DNA of 32,077 bases from Deltaproteobacteria bacterium (lineage in GTDB: Bacteria; Desulfobacterota; Desulfarculia; Adiutricales; Adiutricaceae): positions 1 through 32,077 of the forward strand of contig JAISET010000234.1 of assembly GCA_031264015.1 (NCBI GenBank), read 5' to 3'. The notes beneath the pieces are model-generated. The model made no database searches, had not been told where the DNA came from, and saw only the letters and a program-made list of their open reading frames with translations. A program made the translations under genes and the position numbers. Below are positions 1 through 9,071 of this stretch, one piece after another; within the stretch, counting starts at the first letter, position 1; every line of letters starts with the position of its first letter.

Positions 1-96
1 GTGTCTCCCTGGGAGCCGAGCCGGGCCTCGGTTTGTGACGAGCCGGCCTTGAAAGGCCCCGCGGCTCCCGCAAATTTGCGGCGCGGGGGCGGTTAA
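1..96 (+). CDS. Possible 3' tail of a gene cut by the left edge
   Basis: The frame beginning at base 1 is open to a TAA at 94-96, giving 31 residues ending in an Arg/Gly-rich stretch. No domain can be recognised. Open frames arise easily by chance in DNA this GC-rich, so this may be nothing. Confidence 0.12.
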   Translation: MSPWEPSRASVCDEPALKGPAAPANLRRGGG

Positions 97-637
97 TGGG
101 TGGTTTGTCCCCTAAGGCCGGGGCGGGCAAGTCGTTAAACATGCCGAATAGGCGCCCGGCCTATGACGGCCGGCGGCGCCCGGCAGGCCGCATGCTGATT
201 TTTTAGAGCCGGACCCTGTCGCCCGGGCCCGGCGACGGATTGGGCCGACGAGTAAAACGGGCCCCGGAACCTCGCGGGCCGCCCCCGTGAACGCTTACTC
301 GGCGCCGACCAGCCCGGGGCGCCTGTCGGCATAGGCGGAGCGGGCGGACATGTGGCGGGCGGACATGTGGCGGGCGGACATGGGCGGGGTGACTTGGGCG
401 GGCGCGGGGAGGCGGGACAGGCCCCGCGACCGACCGGGAAAAAGACTAGTAGAATCTCATTATTGAAACGTAAGCTTCACAAATATCAGGAAATGTCAAG
501 AAAAACTAACGTCCCCTCCTCCGGCGACCGCGGGCGGAGGGCGCCCCGGTCCCCTCCCCCGGCCTTTTTCCCGGGATCGGCGGGTTTCCGAGACCTCTTT
601 CTCCCCGCCGGGAGCCGGGGCCTCCCCGACAAATCGA
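97..637. other. Gene-free leader region upstream of glgA
   Basis: No frame here looks like a protein; open frames are Arg/Pro/Gly-rich artefacts of GC content. The stretch holds a 15-bp tandem repeat at 344-388, a short AT-rich patch at about 445-510, and a polypyrimidine/GC-rich segment that runs up to the glgA promoter. Confidence 0.5.
344..388. repeat. 15-bp tandem repeat, 3 copies
   Basis: The unit GCGGACATGTGGCGG occurs twice exactly and a third time with changes, head to tail. It is one of a series of short intergenic repeats in this window, each with its own sequence. Confidence 0.85.
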
Positions 638-666
638 TTGATTTTTCGGCGAAAATTCTCTAAAAT
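638..666 (+). promoter_or_regulatory. Candidate sigma70 promoter for glgA
   Basis: TTGATT at 638-643 and TAAAAT at 661-666 are separated by exactly 17 bases (4/6 and 5/6 matches to consensus) within a local AT-rich patch. The predicted leader to the glgA start is about 235 bases and very GC-rich. Confidence 0.5.
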
Positions 667-909
667 CAGGACCTGAAAGGGACTTGGAATCTCGACGATT
701 CGTCGGCCGGATTTCCCACCCCCGGGCCGCGTCCCTTTCCCGCCCGGCGGGCCCGCTTTCTAGCCGGCTTTTTAGCGCGGCCGGGCCGTCTTCGGCCGGA
801 CGGGCGCCGGGCCTCCCGGAAGCCTCCCTCTCCCCGGGGCGGGACCCCGGCCTCCCGCCCCCATTTGCCGCCTGTCCGCGGGCCAGCCCCCAAGTCAAAC
901 GGAGCCCTC

Positions 910-2361
910 ATGCCCAAAAAGATACGTATCCTCCTGGCCGCCTCCGAAGTCTCCCCCCTGGCCCAGACCGGGGGGCTGGCCGAGGTGGCCGGCAGCCTGC
1001 CCAAGGCTTTCCAGGCCATGGGGCACCCGACGACGGTGGTCATGCCCGCCTATCGCCAGACCCTCCGGCTCCGCGCCTTCAGCGAGACGGTCTCGTCGCT
1101 GACGGTCATGATGGGGGGCCAGGAGGTCGCCTTCTCCGTCTTGTCCGGGACCCTGGCCGACGGGGTGCCGGTCCTGCTGATCCGCTGCGACGAGTATTTC
1201 GACCGCCCGGGGATCTACGAGGACGACGGCCTGGCCTACGGCGACAACCACGACCGCTACGCCTTCTTCTGCAAGGCCGTCATGGCCGTCATGGCCCGCC
1301 AGCCCGACCCCTTCGACATCGTCGTCGCCAACGACTGGCAGACGGGCCTTCTGATGCCCTATCTGGACTGTCTGGGGCCCGAGGCTCCGGCCGGGGTCTT
1401 CGTCATCCACAACCAGGGGTTTTTAGGCCTGGCGCCGGCCTCCATGCAGACCAGGATCGGCCTCCCCGACGAGTACTTCGGCCTCGAGGGCATGGAGTAC
1501 TTCGGGCAGCTGAGCTACCTCAAGGCCGGCATCGTCTACTCCAAGGCGGTGCTGACGGTCTCGCCCAGCTACGCGAGGGAGATCCAGTTCCCCGAGGGCG
1601 GCAACGGCCTCGACGGGGTCATGCAGCTCTACTCCGGCAAGCTCCGGGGCATCGTCAACGGGGTGGACTGCCAGGCCTGGGACCCGGCCTCGGACCAGTT
1701 CCTCCCCGCCCGCTACTCCGCCTCCGACCCGGCCGGCAAAAAGAAGTGCAAGCTGGCCCTCAAGGAGGAGGTGAGTCTGCCGCCCGGCGACCGGCCTCTC
1801 TTTTCCATGGTCAGCCGCCTGACCGCCCAGAAGGGCATCTCGCTTCTGATCGAGGGGGCGGCCGACATCTTCAAGCTCGGCCTCGACCTCATCGTCCTGG
1901 GCACCGGGGAGTCCTGGTTCGAAAACCAGCTGTCCGCCTTGGTCGAACGCTTCCCCCTGAACATGCGCCTGATCCTGGGCTACGACAACGAGCTGGCCCA
2001 CCGCATCATCGCCGGCAGCGACTTCGTCCTGGTCCCCTCGGCCTACGAGCCCTGCGGCCTGGTGCAGCTCTACGCCCTGCGCTACGGGACCATCCCGGTG
2101 GTCAGGGCCGTGGGCGGCCTCAACGACACCGTCCGCGACTACGCCGGCCAGAATCCCGAGGGCCTCTGGGACAACGGCTTCAAGTTCACCCAGTTCCAGG
2201 CACCCGCCCTGGCCAGGGCCATCAGGCGGGCCGCCGAGCTCTACCGCACCGAGGACTTCGCCGCCATGAGCCAGAGGAACATGCTCGAGGACCACAGCTG
2301 GGCCAGGTCGGCCGGCGAGTACGTCGAGGTCTTCCGAAAAATCCTGGGCCCGAGCGACTAG
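910..2361 (+). CDS. glgA: Glycogen synthase, GT5 family (GlgA)
   Basis: Transfers glucose from a nucleotide sugar (usually ADP-glucose) to the non-reducing end of a growing alpha-1,4-glucan in the cytoplasm. The protein has 483 residues, a normal length. An N-terminal GT-B half carries the GGL motif (QTGGLAEV, residues 19-26), DWQTGL near 142 and NGVD at 250-253. The C-terminal half has VSRLTAQKG (301-309) and the acidic-loop signature YEPCGLVQLYALRYG (379-393), with E380 as the conserved glutamate. The ATG at 910 is chosen because GGAG lies 5 bases upstream and the protein begins with the expected beta strand (KKIRILLAASE); an in-frame ATG at 865 would only add unconserved residues. The usual Lys of the KxGGL motif, which contacts the sugar nucleotide in characterised enzymes, is Gln19 here. 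A GH57 enzyme follows on the same strand. Confidence 0.95.
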   Translation: MPKKIRILLAASEVSPLAQTGGLAEVAGSLPKAFQAMGHPTTVVMPAYRQTLRLRAFSETVSSLTVMMGGQEVAFSVLSGTLADGVPVLLIRCDEYFDRPGIYEDDGLAYGDNHDRYAFFCKAVMAVMARQPDPFDIVVANDWQTGLLMPYLDCLGPEAPAGVFVIHNQGFLGLAPASMQTRIGLPDEYFGLEGMEYFGQLSYLKAGIVYSKAVLTVSPSYAREIQFPEGGNGLDGVMQLYSGKLRGIVNGVDCQAWDPASDQFLPARYSASDPAGKKKCKLALKEEVSLPPGDRPLFSMVSRLTAQKGISLLIEGAADIFKLGLDLIVLGTGESWFENQLSALVERFPLNMRLILGYDNELAHRIIAGSDFVLVPSAYEPCGLVQLYALRYGTIPVVRAVGGLNDTVRDYAGQNPEGLWDNGFKFTQFQAPALARAIRRAAELYRTEDFAAMSQRNMLEDHSWARSAGEYVEVFRKILGPSD

Positions 2362-2845
2362 CCGGGACGGCCCGGACGGGGCCCGCCCGGCCCTTGTCCG
2401 TCCGCCCCGCATGAAAGGCGGCGGCGGCTTTCAGGCGCGCGAGACGAAAAACCCCCCTTTTTTTTCACCGACTTTTCCCGCCGTCGGACTCCCCTCGGGC
2501 CTCGGCCGCCCGGCGGGGAAGCTTTGTCGCGGCGCCGGCCGGCTCCCCCGTCGTCGGGGGGGCGTCCGATTGTCAGTCTTTTCCGTCATAACCTGTCGCG
2601 TTCTAATAATATTTTATTCTATTGATTTGCATTGCGCTTTACGCACTATTATTGTCTCTAAAATTTCATTTAAATACTATTTCAAACATATATAAATATT
2701 TTATATAGATTTATTAATTTTTTTTAACATCATATTATTAATTTTATTCTGTCAACATGCCATCCACAATCCACCAAAGCGCCTTTCATCTTTCAACAAA
2801 TTGACCAACTGTCAAATTCCCTTTCTCCATCCGCTAAAATTTCGC

Positions 2846-2851
2846 TATAAT
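2846..2851 (+). promoter_or_regulatory. Candidate -10 box for the GH57 gene
   Basis: A perfect TATAAT sits at the end of the AT-rich block, with a second TAAAAT at 2835-2840. No good -35 box is found 16-18 bases upstream, so the exact promoter is uncertain. The leader would be about 150 bases. Confidence 0.4.
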
Positions 2852-2885
2852 AGCCCCCGAGCGTATTTTTTTAGCCGGGCGGACG

Positions 2886-2933
2886 CCGCCGGCCGCCAAA
2901 ACCGTCGGCCGCCAAAACCGCCGGCCGCCAAAA
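2886..2933. repeat. 16-bp tandem repeat, 3 copies
   Basis: The unit CCGCCGGCCGCCAAAA occurs three times head to tail, with one base changed in the middle copy. It falls in the presumed untranslated leader of the GH57 gene. Confidence 0.85.
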
Positions 2934-3008
2934 ACTCCCGCCCGCGCCGCCCGAGGCGCCTTTCAGACTCGTCGGGCAAAAAAATAGTAATTAGAACAGG
3001 TCCCCAGC

Positions 3009-5510
3009 ATGTCCAGCCCCCGCTATCTTGTCGTCCACGGTCATTTCTACCAGCCGCCCAGGGAGAACCCCTTCAGCGGGTCGGTCGGCGACCAGCCCTC
3101 GGCGGCCCCCTTCGCCAACTGGAACGTCCGGGTGGCCAGGGAGTGCTACACCCCCAACGCCATGGCCCGGGTGCTGGGGGACGACGGCCTGATCCGCCGC
3201 ATCGTCAACAACTACTCCCACATGTCGTTCAACATGGGGCCGACGCTTTTGTCCTGGATGGAGACGGAGCTCCCCGGGACCAGGGAGCTGATCGTCGAGG
3301 CGGACAGGGCGGGGGCCGGGGACCACGAGGGCCACGGTCCGGCCCTGGCCCAGGTCTTCAACCACGTGATCATGCCCCTGGCCAACTTCCGGGACAAGCT
3401 GACCCAGGTGGTCTGGGGGCGCGACCATTTCGTCAGGACCTTCGGGCGGGCCCCGGAGGGCATGTGGCTGGCCGAGACGGCGGCCGACACCGAGTCGCTG
3501 GCCCTGCTCGCCAAGGCCGGGGTCAAGTTCACGGTGCTGGCCCAGTCGCAGGTCGACGCCACGAGGCCCCTGACCCCGGACCGCTCGGCGCCCTGGGAGC
3601 CCGACCGCCACCCCGACCCCCGGGAGCCCTACAGAATTTTCTGGGGCCGGGGGCCGGACGACTATCTGGACGTCTTCGTCTACGACGGGCCCGTCTCCAG
3701 GGCCGTGGCCTTCGAGAGCCTGCTGCGGGACGGGCGCAGCTTTCTCAACAGGATCGCCCAGGCCTTCGGGGACCCGGACCCGGACGGCGGGCCCAGGCTG
3801 GTCAACCTGGCCACCGACGGGGAGTCCTACGGGCACCATTTCCAGTTCGGCGAGATGGCCCTCTCCTGGCTGGTGGACGAGCTGCAGGGCCGGCCCGCCG
3901 ACGACCCCGGCCGCATCGTTCTGACCAACTACGGCCACTATCTGGCCATGAACCCGCCCAGGCGGGAGGCCAGGCTGGTGGAGAACTCGTCGTGGAGCTG
4001 CGCCCACGGGGTGGAGCGCTGGCGCTCGGACTGCGGCTGCAGCGCCGGCGGCGGGCCCGGCTGGAACCAGAGGTGGCGGACGCCGCTCAGAGACGGGCTC
4101 AACTACTTGAGAGACAAGCTGGCGGCCGTCTTTGAAAGGACTCTCGCCGGACTCGTCGGCGACCCCTGGGCCGCCAGAAACGACTACCTGAGAGTCCCGG
4201 CCAGCCAATACGACCCCGGCGAGCAGGACGACTTTCTGGCGGCGCACCGGGCCCGGCCCCTCTCCGAAAACGAGGAGCGGGTCGTTCTGACCCAGATGGA
4301 GGCCCAGCTGATGAGCCTCTACATGTTCACCAGCTGCGGCTGGTTCTTCGACGACCTGACCGGCCTCGAGCCCGTCCAGAACCTGCGCTACGCCCACCGG
4401 GCCATCGCCCTGGCCGGGGACTCCTGCGACCAGGACCTGACGGCGGGTCTTTTGGCCCATTTGCGGCAGGCCGTCCCCAACCGCCGGGAGTTCCCCACCG
4501 GCGAGGACGTCTGGCGGGAGATGGTCGAGCCCCAGGGTCTCCCGGCCGCCCTCTCGGCCGCCCACTGGTCCGCGGCCCGGCTGATGGGCGTCTCGGAGTC
4601 GCTGGGCGAGTTCCGTTATCAGAAGTTCGCCGGGCGCGGCGTCCTGGAGGACGACCTGGGCGACGGCCGGGTCCTGGCCGGGCTGGTCGAGATAACCGAC
4701 CCCCGGGACCGCTCCAGACACTCGGAGTTCTGCCTGGCCGCCAGCGCGGCGGGCGGCGGGAGCCTCTCCGTCGCGGTCCTCCCCGCGGGCGGGGACGGCC
4801 CGGCCCCCGACGCGGCGAGGCTTTTGGCGGCCGTCAAAAACAACCCCGGCCTCCTGAAAACCCCCGCCGCCCTCCTCCCGGAGAGCGGCCCCGACGTCGC
4901 AAAGGGGCCCGCCGGGGGCGCCGCGGCCTACGCCCTGGACGACCTCTGGACCAGCGTGCGCCACTCCATCCTGAGCGACCTGGTCGGCGACTTTTTCAAC
5001 GACCTCAGGGACTACGCGGAAAAATCCTTCTCCCGCCGGGGCGACATGCTGGTCAAGTTCGCCCGCTCCCGGAGCTCCCCCGACTGGCTGCAGCGCTTCG
5101 TCTTCCGGGTGGTCGTCGAGTCCAGGATCGGGTCCTTTCTGGAGGTCATGAGGAGGGGGGGGCGCGTCGACCTGCCCAAGCTCGCCGAGCTGGCGGCCGA
5201 CGAGGACGCGGCCGGGTCCTTCCAGACCGAGCCCGCGCTCGTCCGGGCCGGCCAGGAATACCTCGCCGCCCTGATCGCCTCGGCCCGCTCGCCCGAGGCC
5301 CGGCCGACCGTCCTCAGCGAGGCCCTGGACTTCGCGGCGTTTTTAAAGGAGAACAAGACCCTGGCCGACTGCTGGGAAAGCCAGAACAATTGGCACGCCC
5401 TGGCCGGGGACCGGGACTTCCGCCGGAGCCTGGACCCCGAGGGCCGGAAGAACTTCCTGGCCCTGGGCTCGGCCCTGGGCTTCGAGAGCGGCTTCGACCC
5501 GGACGCCTGA
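3009..5510 (+). CDS. Glycoside hydrolase family 57 protein with DUF3536
   Basis: The 833-residue protein has an N-terminal GH57 (beta/alpha)7-type catalytic domain (about 1-330) and a C-terminal DUF3536 region. Conserved region 1 is HGHFYQPP (10-17). GMWLAETAADTE (151-162) carries E156, the likely nucleophile, and NLATDGESYGHH (266-277) carries D270, the likely acid/base; these roles are assigned by analogy to the GH57 family. GH57 enzymes act on alpha-glucans (amylase, 4-alpha-glucanotransferase, branching enzyme), but the DUF3536 group is poorly characterised, so the exact reaction cannot be stated. There is no signal peptide, which implies a cytoplasmic enzyme. The position behind glgA suggests a role in glycogen or maltodextrin metabolism. 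The ATG at 3009 has an AGG 8 bases upstream and is followed directly by the conserved strand. Confidence 0.9.
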   Translation: MSSPRYLVVHGHFYQPPRENPFSGSVGDQPSAAPFANWNVRVARECYTPNAMARVLGDDGLIRRIVNNYSHMSFNMGPTLLSWMETELPGTRELIVEADRAGAGDHEGHGPALAQVFNHVIMPLANFRDKLTQVVWGRDHFVRTFGRAPEGMWLAETAADTESLALLAKAGVKFTVLAQSQVDATRPLTPDRSAPWEPDRHPDPREPYRIFWGRGPDDYLDVFVYDGPVSRAVAFESLLRDGRSFLNRIAQAFGDPDPDGGPRLVNLATDGESYGHHFQFGEMALSWLVDELQGRPADDPGRIVLTNYGHYLAMNPPRREARLVENSSWSCAHGVERWRSDCGCSAGGGPGWNQRWRTPLRDGLNYLRDKLAAVFERTLAGLVGDPWAARNDYLRVPASQYDPGEQDDFLAAHRARPLSENEERVVLTQMEAQLMSLYMFTSCGWFFDDLTGLEPVQNLRYAHRAIALAGDSCDQDLTAGLLAHLRQAVPNRREFPTGEDVWREMVEPQGLPAALSAAHWSAARLMGVSESLGEFRYQKFAGRGVLEDDLGDGRVLAGLVEITDPRDRSRHSEFCLAASAAGGGSLSVAVLPAGGDGPAPDAARLLAAVKNNPGLLKTPAALLPESGPDVAKGPAGGAAAYALDDLWTSVRHSILSDLVGDFFNDLRDYAEKSFSRRGDMLVKFARSRSSPDWLQRFVFRVVVESRIGSFLEVMRRGGRVDLPKLAELAADEDAAGSFQTEPALVRAGQEYLAALIASARSPEARPTVLSEALDFAAFLKENKTLADCWESQNNWHALAGDRDFRRSLDPEGRKNFLALGSALGFESGFDPDA

Positions 5511-6036
5511 GCCCGGGACCGCGGGGGCCCGGGCGGCCGGGCGGCCGGCCGGGGGCGCGGGAAGGGGGCCCGGGGGAGCCGCGGGCCGGGGCCCGGCGTC
5601 CGCGGCCGGGAGCGGACCGTTATAATTTTTGTAAAATCTTTCTCTTAGTGACTCGGCGGGCCCGTATTGGCAGTTCATGGTCCCGACATTAATCTTCTTT
5701 TCCCATAATTTTTTATTTTCCATTTGACGCGGTTTATTTTTTGCTGACATCCGGCGATTTTTGTGCTAACATTCCCCTCGTTTGAGAACCGCAAGCAGCT
5801 ACCAGGCAAAGTGTCCGATGGCGGACAACGGGTCCGGGCGGTCGGCGGACCGTCCGGCCTGGCTCCCCCCGCCGCCCCCCCGGCTTTTTTCCGACGACGC
5901 GGCCAGCATCGCCAGCCCCCCGCCCGACCGCGCTCCAAACATTGGCGGGGCTGGAGGAGAGCTGGCGGCAATATATTTGCGCCCGGAAGTTAAACTAACT
6001 GTCGCTTGTTCAGCTAAATTTAAAAATTGATAACAA
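5511..6036. other. Gene-free gap downstream of the GH57 gene
   Basis: A GC-rich segment begins right after the stop, with an inverted repeat (GCCCGGG/CCCGGGC) that lacks a T-run. An AT-rich patch (5620-5770) follows, then a GC-rich block with small hairpins (for example GTCCG/CGGAC near 5812). No protein-like frame is seen. Confidence 0.5.
5744..5772 (+). promoter_or_regulatory. Weak candidate promoter in the GH57-mcp gap
   Basis: CTGACA at 5744-5749 and TAACAT at 5767-5772 are 17 bases apart (5/6 and 4/6 matches). No gene follows for about 680 bases, so this could start a long mcp leader or a non-coding transcript, or be fortuitous in AT-rich DNA. Confidence 0.25.
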
Positions 6037-6121
6037 AATGCACGCCTTAACATAATGCACGCCTTAACATAATGCACACCTTAACATAATGCACACCTTA
6101 ACATAATACACACCTTAACAT
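6037..6121. repeat. 17-bp tandem repeat, 5 copies
   Basis: The unit AATGCACGCCTTAACAT is repeated five times without spacers. Copies 1 and 2 are identical, 3 and 4 differ by one base (GCC to ACC), and copy 5 has a further change (ATAC). The array lies about 330 bases upstream of the mcp start in AT-rich DNA. It resembles an iteron-like or operator array in form, but no replication gene is nearby. Confidence 0.95.
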
Positions 6122-6223
6122 AGTTTAAGATTTTAAAAATTTTATAACAGTGGCAAAAATCATCAACGACACTAATAAATATCATTTTTTTATTAATGCA
6201 AGCTCTATTTATTAATTTTAGAC

Positions 6224-6229
6224 TATAAT
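6224..6229 (+). promoter_or_regulatory. Candidate -10 box for mcp
   Basis: A perfect TATAAT lies about 220 bases upstream of the mcp ATG, but no recognisable -35 box is positioned correctly. The transcript leader would be GC-rich. The 17-bp repeat array sits about 100 bases further upstream. Confidence 0.35.
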
Positions 6230-6452
6230 TTACTATCCCCCGCTCTTTTAGCATGTTTTGTCCGGGATGTCGACAACGTTTGTCTTGTCTTATTCAGTTT
6301 TTTCTCAAACCAGACGTCCGGACTCCAACCGCCCGGCGGGCCCGGCACCCCGCGGCGGCCGCCCCGGAGAAGCCCGGAGAGGCCCCGGGACCGACTTTCA
6401 AAAAAACGAGGGCGTTCCTCGTCGAAAATTTAGGCGCTCAACGGAGACGATC

Positions 6453-8489
6453 ATGTCCATCAAAACCAAGCTATACCTCATTGTCCTTTTTCTGGTCGCC
6501 GTGACCCTGGGCATCAGCTTCGTCGCCTTTCGCACCATCAAAGGCCAGTACGCCCTGATGATCGCCGGCTACGAATCCTCCCTGCACGTCATAGACCTGG
6601 TGTCCATCAATGCCGGTATAGGGGAGGAGGCCATCTCCATACGCGACGTCATCCTGGTCGACGACACGACCTCCAAGCAGAAGGCCTGGGACAGGATGAC
6701 CGCCACCACCAAGGAAATAATCGCCCCCCTGATCGCCTCCATGAAGGTCGAGGGGGCGGAGATCCCGTTGTGGAACGAGCTGACCCAGAGCTGGGAGAAA
6801 CACGTGGCCCTGATGGAGGAGGTCTACAACGACTCCCTGGCCAACTCCGCCAACATCGCCAGGCAGATGAGCGTCCGCTACAGCCTGGAGTACTGGCTGA
6901 GCTACGAGCCCAGCCTGCGCACCCTGTTCGAGGCCGCCTCCAAGTACCACACCGCCGTCGGCGACTCCCTGGGCATCACCGCCCTGGACACCATCCAGTA
7001 CATCCGGGGGCTCCAGCTCTGGGAGAAGATGGCGCTGCTGGCCCAGACCACCGCCGACCGCGACCTCTACATCCAGAAGGCCCGCGACGACATGGCCCAG
7101 GTGACCAGGAACCTCAACGCGATGGAGAGGACCCTGACCAACCCGGTCGTGAGCGACGAGCAGCTGGCCTCCTTCAACGAGGACTTCCGGCAGGCGGGCG
7201 TCGGCAAGATCAAGTTCGCCGACGACGGGACCCTCAGCTACGGGCCCACCAAGTTCACCCTGCCCCCCAACTACGTCAACCCCTTCATGCCGGAGGCCGC
7301 CCGGGTCTACTGGGAGACCATCAAGCCCATGCGGGGCGGCGGCACGGAGATACTGAACCGCATCATGGACCTGGCCACCAAGGACACCAACCTGCGGGCC
7401 TACACCAAGCTCATGGACCAGGGCCAGGCCATGAGGAACCTCGAGCGCAAGAGCATCAACGACCTCATCAGCCTCAGCCAGGAGTACATGGCCTCGGTGG
7501 TCGCGGACTCCATCAAAACCTACGACAACAACATGCTCTTCCTGACCGTCTTCATCGTCGCCGGGCTCCTTTTGGGCGCCACCCTGTCGATCGTCTTCAT
7601 CCAGGCGCTGGTCAAGTCGTTAAAGAAGCTTGACGCCGACCTGATGGCCCGCTCCGACGAGGTCCAGAGGCTGGCCGACCAGCTGGCCTCCAACGCCAAG
7701 GCCCTCTCCGAGGGCGCCTACGAGAGCTCGACGAGCCTCGAGCAGACCAGCTCGGCCCTGGAGGAGCTGGCCTCCATGACCAAGCGCAACGCCGGCAACT
7801 CCGCCGAGGCCGACAAGCTCATGCAGCTGGCCTCGGAGTCGGTCGTCCGGGCCCAGTCGTCCATGGACAACGTCATCGAGGCCATGGCCGAGATCTCCAC
7901 CTCCGGCAACGAGATCGGCAAGATCATCAAGTCGATCGACGACATAGCCTTCCAGACCAACCTCCTGGCCCTGAACGCGGCCGTGGAGGCGGCCAGGGCG
8001 GGCGAGGCCGGGGCGGGCTTCGCCGTGGTGGCCGAGGAGGTGCGCAACCTGGCCAGCCGCTCGGCGGACGCCGCCAAGAACACGGCCAGCCTGATCGAGA
8101 ACACCACCAGGAACATCAACTCCGGCTCCCAGATGGTCAACTTCACCGCCGAGAACTTCAAGGTGGTCACCGACCACTCCAACAAGGTGGCCCAGCTGAT
8201 CGGGGAGGTGGCCGAGGCCTCCAAGGAGCAGTCCCAGGGCATCGGCCAGATCTCCAAGGCCGTCAACGACCTCGACCGCATCACCCAGGCCAACGCCGCC
8301 TCCGCCAAGGAGTCCTCCGGCATCGCCGAGACCCTGGAGGACCAGGAGTCGAAGCTCCTGGACACCGTCAACGAGATCAGCGTCCTGGTCAAGGGCGAGA
8401 AGGCGGCCGGCGACGAGGCCCTCGAACACCGGGGCGGCGCCGAGTCGGCCGACTCCCGCAGGCAGCAGTACCAGGCCCTGCCGGAGTAG
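6453..8489 (+). CDS. Methyl-accepting chemotaxis protein (transmembrane)
   Basis: A 678-residue receptor that would signal ligand state to CheA/CheW. Membrane helix 1 spans about 7-27 and helix 2 about 361-384, enclosing a roughly 330-residue, mostly helical periplasmic domain. This resembles helical-bundle sensor domains in general character, but its ligand is unknown. The cytoplasmic part contains the highly conserved hairpin tip around 487-535 ([20 protein letters not shown], then [21 protein letters not shown]). No clear HAMP linker follows helix 2, and the C-terminus lacks an obvious CheR/CheB-binding pentapeptide. The ATG at 6453 has GGAG 6 bases upstream and directly precedes a typical charged start plus membrane helix. 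The frame stays open upstream to 6258, but that part is Arg/Pro/Gly-rich and non-protein-like. No che genes are in the window. Confidence 0.93.
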   Translation: MSIKTKLYLIVLFLVAVTLGISFVAFRTIKGQYALMIAGYESSLHVIDLVSINAGIGEEAISIRDVILVDDTTSKQKAWDRMTATTKEIIAPLIASMKVEGAEIPLWNELTQSWEKHVALMEEVYNDSLANSANIARQMSVRYSLEYWLSYEPSLRTLFEAASKYHTAVGDSLGITALDTIQYIRGLQLWEKMALLAQTTADRDLYIQKARDDMAQVTRNLNAMERTLTNPVVSDEQLASFNEDFRQAGVGKIKFADDGTLSYGPTKFTLPPNYVNPFMPEAARVYWETIKPMRGGGTEILNRIMDLATKDTNLRAYTKLMDQGQAMRNLERKSINDLISLSQEYMASVVADSIKTYDNNMLFLTVFIVAGLLLGATLSIVFIQALVKSLKKLDADLMARSDEVQRLADQLASNAKALSEGAYESSTSLEQTSSALEELASMTKRNAGNSAEADKLMQLASESVVRAQSSMDNVIEAMAEISTSGNEIGKIIKSIDDIAFQTNLLALNAAVEAARAGEAGAGFAVVAEEVRNLASRSADAAKNTASLIENTTRNINSGSQMVNFTAENFKVVTDHSNKVAQLIGEVAEASKEQSQGIGQISKAVNDLDRITQANAASAKESSGIAETLEDQESKLLDTVNEISVLVKGEKAAGDEALEHRGGAESADSRRQQYQALPE

Positions 8490-8530
8490 ACGCGGCGAGC
8501 GGATAAAAACCGGCCGAAGCAAACGACCAG

Positions 8531-8567
8531 GGGGCCGGAGGACGTCAAAATCCTCCGGCCCCTTTTT
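8531..8567 (+). terminator. Intrinsic terminator of mcp
   Basis: A perfect 12-bp stem (GGGGCCGGAGGA paired with TCCTCCGGCCCC), an 8-base loop and five T's, 41 bases after the mcp stop. This is the cleanest terminator in the window. Confidence 0.92.
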
Positions 8568-8778
8568 CTATTCGAGCCCAAACTTTGCGGACGCGACATT
8601 TTGAACCGAAGTTTTGGAGACGCGCTTTCGGCGCCGGGCCCCCGGCCTGAAACAACCGCCTTTTGACCCGCCGCCCGGCGCGACGGTCCTCCCCGCCGGC
8701 AGGCCCGCCATGGCGGAGGAGAGCGGGACCCGCCCGGCAAAGTCGGCTCCCGTCGCCATAAAAAAGGCGGCGGCTGTC

Positions 8779-8826
8779 TTCGTCCGAATCGAGCCGGTTG
8801 TTTTCGTCCGAATCGAGCCGGTTGTT
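8779..8826. repeat. 24-bp tandem duplication
   Basis: A 24-base unit starting TTCGTCCGAATCGAGCCGGT occurs twice exactly, followed by a partial degenerate third copy (TTTATCGG). Confidence 0.85.
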
Positions 8827-8930
8827 TTTATCGGAGCCAAAAACCCGCCGCCATTTCGCGCCGGTCATTGAGTTTCCCAAGCGCGTCGCGTCGTCGCCAG
8901 ATTACCGCCCCCGGTCCTCCCTGGCGGGCG

Positions 8931-9050
8931 CCGTCGCCGTCATAGACATCGTCGCCGTCATCGACATAGACATCGTCACCGTCGTCGTCGTCGACATCGA
9001 CATCGTCACCGTCATCGTCGCCTTCGTCGTCGTCCCCGCCGTCATTCCCG
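8931..9050. repeat. Trinucleotide-like GTC/ATC low-complexity tract
   Basis: About 120 bases made almost only of GTC, ATC, GAC and GCC triplets, with a higher-order repeat of 'gacatcgtcaccgtc' type. The minus strand would read as a run of Asp, Gly and Val. It lies beyond the degQ terminator and so is probably untranslated. Confidence 0.75.
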
Positions 9051-9071
9051 CCGCGCCTCCGAACGCGGGAC

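Larger units (their letters stand above)
2362..3008. other. Gap between glgA and GH57: GC-rich then strongly AT-rich
   Basis: The first 210 bases are GC-rich without a convincing intrinsic terminator; a short C5G/CG5 hairpin near 2550 lacks a close T-run. From about 2580 to 2850 the DNA is strongly AT-rich with homopolymer runs. No protein-like frame is present. A promoter -10 box and a 16-bp tandem repeat lie just upstream of the GH57 gene. Confidence 0.6.
8568..9071. other. Gap between the convergent mcp and degQ genes
   Basis: This stretch lies between two convergent genes and their terminators. It contains a 24-bp duplication and a long GTC/GAC-type low-complexity tract. Frames through it give Asp-rich (minus) or Val/Ile/Asp-rich (plus) peptides that follow from the repeat alone. 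No supported gene is present. Confidence 0.6.

Noticed and set aside
684-2414. Long open frames overlapping glgA on both strands, and similar ones over every other gene
   Set aside because: They are Arg/Pro/Gly/His-rich shadows caused by high GC and few stop codons; the overlapped frames contain recognised domains.
2729-2755. Leftward promoter TTGACA/TATGAT between glgA and the GH57 gene
   Set aside because: The spacer is only 15 bases and no gene lies to the left on that strand; likely fortuitous in AT-rich DNA.
6037-6121. CRISPR array
   Set aside because: The 17-bp units are directly adjacent with no spacers, and no cas genes are present; the same holds for the other repeat clusters.
6037-6121. 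Iterons of a replication origin
   Set aside because: No rep gene or DnaA-box cluster nearby; the surrounding genes are chromosomal housekeeping genes.
6258-6452. N-terminal extension of the chemoreceptor
   Set aside because: It is Arg/Pro/Gly-rich and not receptor-like; the ATG at 6453 has a good ribosome site and leads straight into the first membrane helix.
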